Shown here: positions 31,824 to 35,478 of the stretch, one piece after another
How positions within the stretch are numbered: the stretch's first letter is position 1
Layout: every line of letters starts with the position of its first letter
From: Parachlamydiales bacterium
GTDB lineage: Bacteria > Chlamydiota > Chlamydiia > Chlamydiales > Rhabdochlamydiaceae
Direction of reading: 5' to 3'
NCBI GenBank assembly: GCA_023265455.1
Contig: JAHFTQ010000018.1
Span: forward strand, 1-35,478
DNA: 35,478 nt
Position numbers and translations under genes: made by a program
The notes under the pieces: model-generated
Seen by the model: only the letters and a program-made list of their open reading frames with translations
Databases searched by the model: none
What the model was told of the DNA's origin: nothing

Positions 31824-32627
31824 ATGGCATATACCCTTCTCGATAGTGGAAATCAAAATAAGTTAGAACAGGTGGGTGACTATACCCTTGTTAGGCCCTG
31901 CTCCCAAGCCGTGTGGAAACCTCAGCTGGATGAAAATGGCTGGAGGGAGGCCGATGCTATTTTTTCTAGGGAGCCTTCTAATCGCTGGAAGGGGAATCTC
32001 CCCTCGTCGTGGAAGCTCGAGTATGAAAATCTTTTTTTTAAAATTGTGCCAACCGATTTCGGGCATTTAGGAATTTTTCCTGAGCATGCTCTTTTATGGA
32101 GATGGATGAAAGGGCGGCTTCGGAAGGGGAGCGCAGTCCTCAATCTTTTTGCCTACACAGGTGGGGCGACATTGACCGCTGCTCAAGCGGGCGCTGAGGT
32201 GTGTCATGTCGATGCTTCCAAAACAGCGGTGGCCTGGGCAAGAGAAAACGCTACTTTAAATCGGTTAGACAAAGCTCCGATTCGGTGGATCGTCGATGAT
32301 GTCATTAAATTCTTAAGACGCGAAGTGCGAAGAGGAAAGCGGTATGACGGAATTATTCTTGACCCGCCGACATTTGGAAGGGGCAATAAGGGAGAGATTT
32401 TCAAAATCGAAAACGATCTGCCAGAAATCTTAAAACTCTGTTTTGAGCTGTTAACTCCCGAGCCTCTATTCGTGATCCTCTCTTCACATACCCCAGGCTA
32501 TACGCCGCTCGTCCTTCACCACCTTCTAGCGCAAATCAGTGAAAGGGGCACGATCGAGAAAGGGGAAATGGTTGTTGAGGGGCCCTTGGATCTTCCTTCA
32601 GGAACTTACGCTAGGTGGTATGTTTAA
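31824..32627 (+). CDS. Class I SAM-dependent RNA methyltransferase (RlmI/RlmK-like)
   Basis: A 267-aa cytosolic methyltransferase. The N-terminal part (ADAIFSREPSNRWKG; ENLFFKIVPTDFGHLGIFPE) precedes the Rossmann domain with SAM motif I VLNLFAYTGGATLTAAQAGA, motif II CHVDASKTAVAWARENA and motif IV ILDPPTFGRG, typical of 23S rRNA m5C/m2G enzymes of the RlmI group. It lacks the PUA domain of RlmI. The frame continues upstream to a TTG at 31761; I prefer ATG 31824, given the TATAAT before it. Its stop overlaps the next gene. Confidence 0.85.
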   Translation: MAYTLLDSGNQNKLEQVGDYTLVRPCSQAVWKPQLDENGWREADAIFSREPSNRWKGNLPSSWKLEYENLFFKIVPTDFGHLGIFPEHALLWRWMKGRLRKGSAVLNLFAYTGGATLTAAQAGAEVCHVDASKTAVAWARENATLNRLDKAPIRWIVDDVIKFLRREVRRGKRYDGIILDPPTFGRGNKGEIFKIENDLPEILKLCFELLTPEPLFVILSSHTPGYTPLVLHHLLAQISERGTIEKGEMVVEGPLDLPSGTYARWYV

Positions 32628-33417
32628 AATCCTCACCAGCGCTCAAAATCCCAAAATCAAGCAGCTTGTCCGTCTCAAAGAACGACGTGAGCGGGATGCG
32701 ACGGGGCTTTTTTTAATTGAAGGGTATCGAGAAATCCAACGGGCGGCTTTAGGCGGCATTGAGTTCGACACGCTCTTTGTCTGTCAGGAGCTATTTTTAG
32801 GTTCGAACGAGCCGCGGCTCATTGAAGACGTCGCCACGACAACGTTCGAACTGCCCGCTCACCTTTTTGAGAAGATTTCTTATCGGGATCGTCCTGACGG
32901 ATTGATCGGGATAGCTCGGCAGATGAAAAAAAAGCTGTCCGATCTTCCGCTTAAAAAGTCTCCTCTCTACATTGTGGCAGAGGCAATCGAAAAACCCGGC
33001 AATCTCGGAACGATCCTTCGCTCTGCAGATGGTGTAGGGGCAGATGGTGTGATCGTCTGCGATCGGTGCACCGATATCTATAATCCGAATGTCGTCAGAG
33101 CCAGTGTCGGCACATTATTTACTCTTCCTGTGGTTGAGGCGGAAGGAAGTGAGACACTCCAGTGGCTCAAAGGACGAGGTATTCAGATTGTTGCAGCAAC
33201 TCCTTCTGCTGAGTTGGAGTATACGGCTGCCAATTTGTTAGGTCCCATTGCCATTGCTGTGGGAACAGAGCAGCTGGGGCTCTCAGAGCGGTGGATGAAA
33301 GCCGCTGACATTTGTGTAAAAATTCCGATGTGCGGTGTTGCAGATTCTCTCAACGTCGCCATGGCAACAACCCTTTTAATTTATGAAGCACTTCGACAGC
33401 GCCATCTATTGCGATAA
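32620..33417 (+). CDS. TrmH/SpoU-family RNA 2'-O-methyltransferase
   Basis: A 265-aa SPOUT methyltransferase. After an N-terminal substrate-binding domain (LTSAQNPKIKQLVRLKERRE; GLFLIEGYREIQRAAL) come the knot motifs EKPGNLGTILRSADGVGADG, NVVRASVGTLFTLP, IAVGTEQLGLSERWM and IPMCGVADSLNVAMATTLLI. It acts on ribose 2'-OH of rRNA or tRNA; the target is not determinable. ATG 32620 overlaps the previous stop (ATGTTTAA) and has AGGTGG just before it. The frame upstream of it is inside the preceding gene. Confidence 0.9.
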   Translation: MFKILTSAQNPKIKQLVRLKERRERDATGLFLIEGYREIQRAALGGIEFDTLFVCQELFLGSNEPRLIEDVATTTFELPAHLFEKISYRDRPDGLIGIARQMKKKLSDLPLKKSPLYIVAEAIEKPGNLGTILRSADGVGADGVIVCDRCTDIYNPNVVRASVGTLFTLPVVEAEGSETLQWLKGRGIQIVAATPSAELEYTAANLLGPIAIAVGTEQLGLSERWMKAADICVKIPMCGVADSLNVAMATTLLIYEALRQRHLLR

Positions 33418-34000
33418 CCATATTCTGGCCCTCGACAAACCTGCAGGGGTCGCGACGCAGCCAGATTTTGAAGAGGCTGCGAAGGCTTGGATCAAAGCCA
33501 AATACAACAAGCCTGGAGCCGTCTTTTTACATCCGATTCATCGCCTTGATAAACCTGTCGGGGGGCTCGTGCTTTTTGCACGGACGAGCAAGGCTTTGTC
33601 GCGTTTGCAAGAGCAGATGCGGGAGAGAAAAATCGAAAAGACTTACCTAGCCTGGGTAGAAGGTGAGCTTCCTCAATCTGAGGGGCGGCTGGTTCATTTC
33701 TTAGAACATGGGAGTTTTCAGGCGTATGTTTCAGCGCAAGGCAAAGAGGCGATTCTCGATTATAAAATTGTCGAACAAAAATCGGGACTCTCTCTTGTGG
33801 AGATTCAGCTGGTGACAGGAAGATACCATCAGATTCGGGCTCAATTTGCAGCGGTGGGCTGTCCTATTGTCGGAGATGAGAAATACGGCAGCAGACGCCC
33901 CTGGTCAAATGGAATTGCACTTCATCATGTCAGGATGCGTTTTACGCATCCTGTCACAAAAGAAACCATCGCTCTCGAAAGCCAAAAAACTATCTCATAG
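33383..34000 (+). CDS. RluA-family pseudouridine synthase
   Basis: A 205-aa RNA pseudouridine synthase without an S4 domain. It contains the catalytic-Asp motif HRLDKPVGGLVLFARTSKAL (Asp about residue 55), KTYLAWVEG, TGRYHQIRAQFAAVGCPIVG and DEKYGS. RNA target unknown. It overlaps the TrmH-like gene by 35 bases, making three consecutive RNA-modification genes in one operon, and its stop overlaps the convergent Inc-like gene by 11. Confidence 0.92.
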   Translation: MKHFDSAIYCDNHILALDKPAGVATQPDFEEAAKAWIKAKYNKPGAVFLHPIHRLDKPVGGLVLFARTSKALSRLQEQMRERKIEKTYLAWVEGELPQSEGRLVHFLEHGSFQAYVSAQGKEAILDYKIVEQKSGLSLVEIQLVTGRYHQIRAQFAAVGCPIVGDEKYGSRRPWSNGIALHHVRMRFTHPVTKETIALESQKTIS

Positions 34001-35297
34001 AATACTGAAACATAGGAGCTGGAGGTGCAACCGGTTGGGGAACTTGCCAGTGGAAGTACTGGTTGAAGTTGACGGGTTGGTAGGCTTGGCCGTTCCAGGC
34101 ACATTCGGCTTTTGTGAGGAGCTCGCGGGCTGCGCTGTAATAGTTCAGCATTTGGTAGGTTTGCTGACCATCAAGAGATTTTAAACTCTCGTCACGTCCT
34201 TTCTTCACTTCTTCGATTTTTTGATCAAAGTATTGATTCATCGGAGCGGTGGTTTGTTTGTAATCGTTTTCGTACAAGTTCTTCATTGTCTTGAAGGTGG
34301 CTTCAGCATTTTGGTGCTCTTTGGAAGTTTCAAGAGGGTGTTCTTTGAAGGCAGCATCACGCACATTTTGAGCATTGGTCAGAGCCACTGTTTTTTTCTC
34401 AAGCAACGGCTGGAGAGTGGCTTTTCTTTGATCCTCATAGGAAGTGATCAGTTTGGCATAGTTATCTTTGACTTGATTCTTTAAGTCAGAGAAAGAGGTT
34501 TTAAGGGACTGGAGGATTGAGTCAAAACGTTTGAAATCCTCGGAGACAGCTTTCATACGATCAGGAATGACACCTAATCCGTAGTTCATCAGATTTGCAG
34601 AAAGAGGATTCAGATGAAGAAAATCGTGCATCCATCTTTCCCGGCCTTTGTCGTGATTTTCTTCGCGACTGAGGAGTTCTCTGCAAAATCCTTGGATATA
34701 CCTTTCATACATGGTTTTGACTTCATCCGGATGGAGAATGCCGCGAGACGAACCTTGTTGGTCATGTTTGAGATGGTTCGAATAGGCGTAAGGAAATCCA
34801 TTTTTAAGCGCCTCAGAGCGTTGGTTAGCCAGTTCCCGGGCAGGGGATCTATTCCAGTTTTGGACTTCTTTGGCAGCTTTGTCTGCATTATTCCATTTGA
34901 AGCCAACGAAAATTGCCGATGCGACGATCCCTACTAGGCTAAGTAAATAAGAAGCAGGAGCATTGCTCCGATTTATCGCACGAAGACACATCCCAACGAT
35001 TACAGTAACTAGCCCATAAACCATTCCCTCCTTCCCTTTTGAGGTCTCTTTCTCATTAATTTTTTGCTGTAAAGAGGCTTTGTGTTTGCGAAAAGCATCA
35101 GCAGGGGCCCTGATCTGGATAGTAGAATCAACAGACCATACTGAGAAAATGCCCTGATCTTCATCACGGAGCCATTGAATGCGCTCTTTGGGAACAGAAT
35201 TAGGAATGTATTGAGGGTCAAGGCTCAGTGAGCGGTGGTATTTTTCCTGATCAAAATGTTCTGGGGTGGTATCGAAAACTCTATCTACAACTGACAT
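33990..35297 (-). CDS. Inc-like protein with bilobed hydrophobic domain and coiled coil
   Basis: A 435-aa protein of unrecognised family. Two hydrophobic segments about residues 91-107 and 116-134, separated by a short polar turn (RAINRSNAPAS), form the bilobed pattern typical of chlamydial inclusion-membrane proteins. They are followed by a long helical, Lys/Glu/Gln-rich region (about 250-390) likely to form coiled coils, and a Pro-rich C-terminus (VPQPVAPPAP). AGGAGG 7 bases before the ATG is strong. No signal peptide. Inclusion-membrane location via type III secretion is inference from the hydropathy pattern. Confidence 0.75.
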   Translation of the reverse strand: MSVVDRVFDTTPEHFDQEKYHRSLSLDPQYIPNSVPKERIQWLRDEDQGIFSVWSVDSTIQIRAPADAFRKHKASLQQKINEKETSKGKEGMVYGLVTVIVGMCLRAINRSNAPASYLLSLVGIVASAIFVGFKWNNADKAAKEVQNWNRSPARELANQRSEALKNGFPYAYSNHLKHDQQGSSRGILHPDEVKTMYERYIQGFCRELLSREENHDKGRERWMHDFLHLNPLSANLMNYGLGVIPDRMKAVSEDFKRFDSILQSLKTSFSDLKNQVKDNYAKLITSYEDQRKATLQPLLEKKTVALTNAQNVRDAAFKEHPLETSKEHQNAEATFKTMKNLYENDYKQTTAPMNQYFDQKIEEVKKGRDESLKSLDGQQTYQMLNYYSAARELLTKAECAWNGQAYQPVNFNQYFHWQVPQPVAPPAPMFQYSMR

Positions 35298-35410
35298 AAG
35301 AGAACCTCCTAAATTAAAGAGTTGCCATTATGTCAAGGAAGACAATTAAACGCACGCTAAATACTTGAGTTTCCCAAATTTTTGGCTTGACAGAACTGTT
35401 CTCTATAGGC

Positions 35411-35478
35411 GACCGCAAGGCGCGGGCACGACGGATATAGCCAAGTGGCTATTTCCGAGTGCCCGCAACACAGCGGTC
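35411..35478. repeat. GC-rich nested palindrome at the window end
   Basis: Outer arms GACCGC / GCGGTC, middle arms GCGGGCAC / GTGCCCGC, inner arms ATAGCCA / TGGCTAT, all in register, forming one long hairpin of 68 bases that reaches the last base of the window. It is richer in G and C than its surroundings. It may be a terminator of a gene to the right, a REP-like element or the edge of another miniature element. Confidence 0.6.

Noticed and set aside
35393..35416. TTGACA as a promoter reading to the right
   Set aside because: No -10 box at 16-18 bases; the spacing to TATAGG is far too short.

Overview
The window looks like chromosome from a member of the Chlamydiota, most likely one of the amoeba- or arthropod-associated 'environmental' families (a Waddlia/Parachlamydia/Simkania-type organism) rather than Chlamydia itself. 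Several proteins read as close chlamydial relatives: GpsA, a DksA whose zinc finger is reduced to one cysteine, the UDP-sugar pyrophosphorylase next to gpsA, and the blocks obg-rpmA-rplU, metal-ABC transporter and nrdR-dksA-lspA. An LPS heptosyltransferase, a Wza/Wzz-type export pair, an F-box/ankyrin protein and an Inc-like protein with a bilobed hydrophobic domain fit an environmental chlamydia. The genus assignment is inference; no search could be run.

Layout. 1-5.3 kb: surface-polysaccharide export genes on the minus strand (beta-barrel protein, Wzz/BY-kinase-like protein, Wza-like lipoprotein), divergent from a UDP-glucuronate 4-epimerase. 5.3-6.4 kb: a small accessory operon (XRE regulator, DUF5674, helical protein) with a palindrome upstream. 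6.6-7.5 kb: a membrane-anchored protein with a phosphatase-like but degenerate motif. 7.5-14.2 kb: eight co-directional minus genes, waaF, a second GT9 enzyme, UDP-sugar pyrophosphorylase, a 77-aa protein, gpsA, nnr, a 94-aa protein and a LysE-type exporter.

14.3-21 kb is an accessory region that starts at tRNA-Phe. The 3' end of the tRNA is repeated downstream, and related repeats bracket a DUF1016/YhcG nuclease, its small regulator and a membrane gene broken by a miniature transposon. Then follow an F-box/ankyrin protein, a GT25 glycosyltransferase and an AlbA_2/HATPase protein carrying a 21-bp tandem repeat. 21-22.1 kb holds an AAA ATPase and a small membrane protein.

22.1-29.5 kb is conserved core: obg-rpmA-rplU, a zinc/manganese-type ABC transporter, tRNA-Ser, and the tightly overlapping chain nrdR-dksA-lspA-hypothetical-cinA/pncC. 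It is interrupted by palindromic miniature elements of two families, once nested one inside the other. 29.6-31.2 kb is an AbiE toxin-antitoxin pair with a near-perfect palindromic operator. 31.3-34 kb carries a small membrane protein and three RNA-modification enzymes (RlmI-like, TrmH-like, RluA-like), and the window ends with the Inc-like protein and a GC-rich palindrome.

The most informative structure is the pair of miniature palindromic element families. Family A (160-161 bp, 3-bp TTA/TAA target duplications) has broken a membrane-protein gene whose frame is restored exactly by removing the element and one duplication. Family B (169 bp) lies at gene 3' ends and supplies the same last four codons and stop to two unrelated genes. 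Within both families, differences between copies are matched in both arms of the hairpin.
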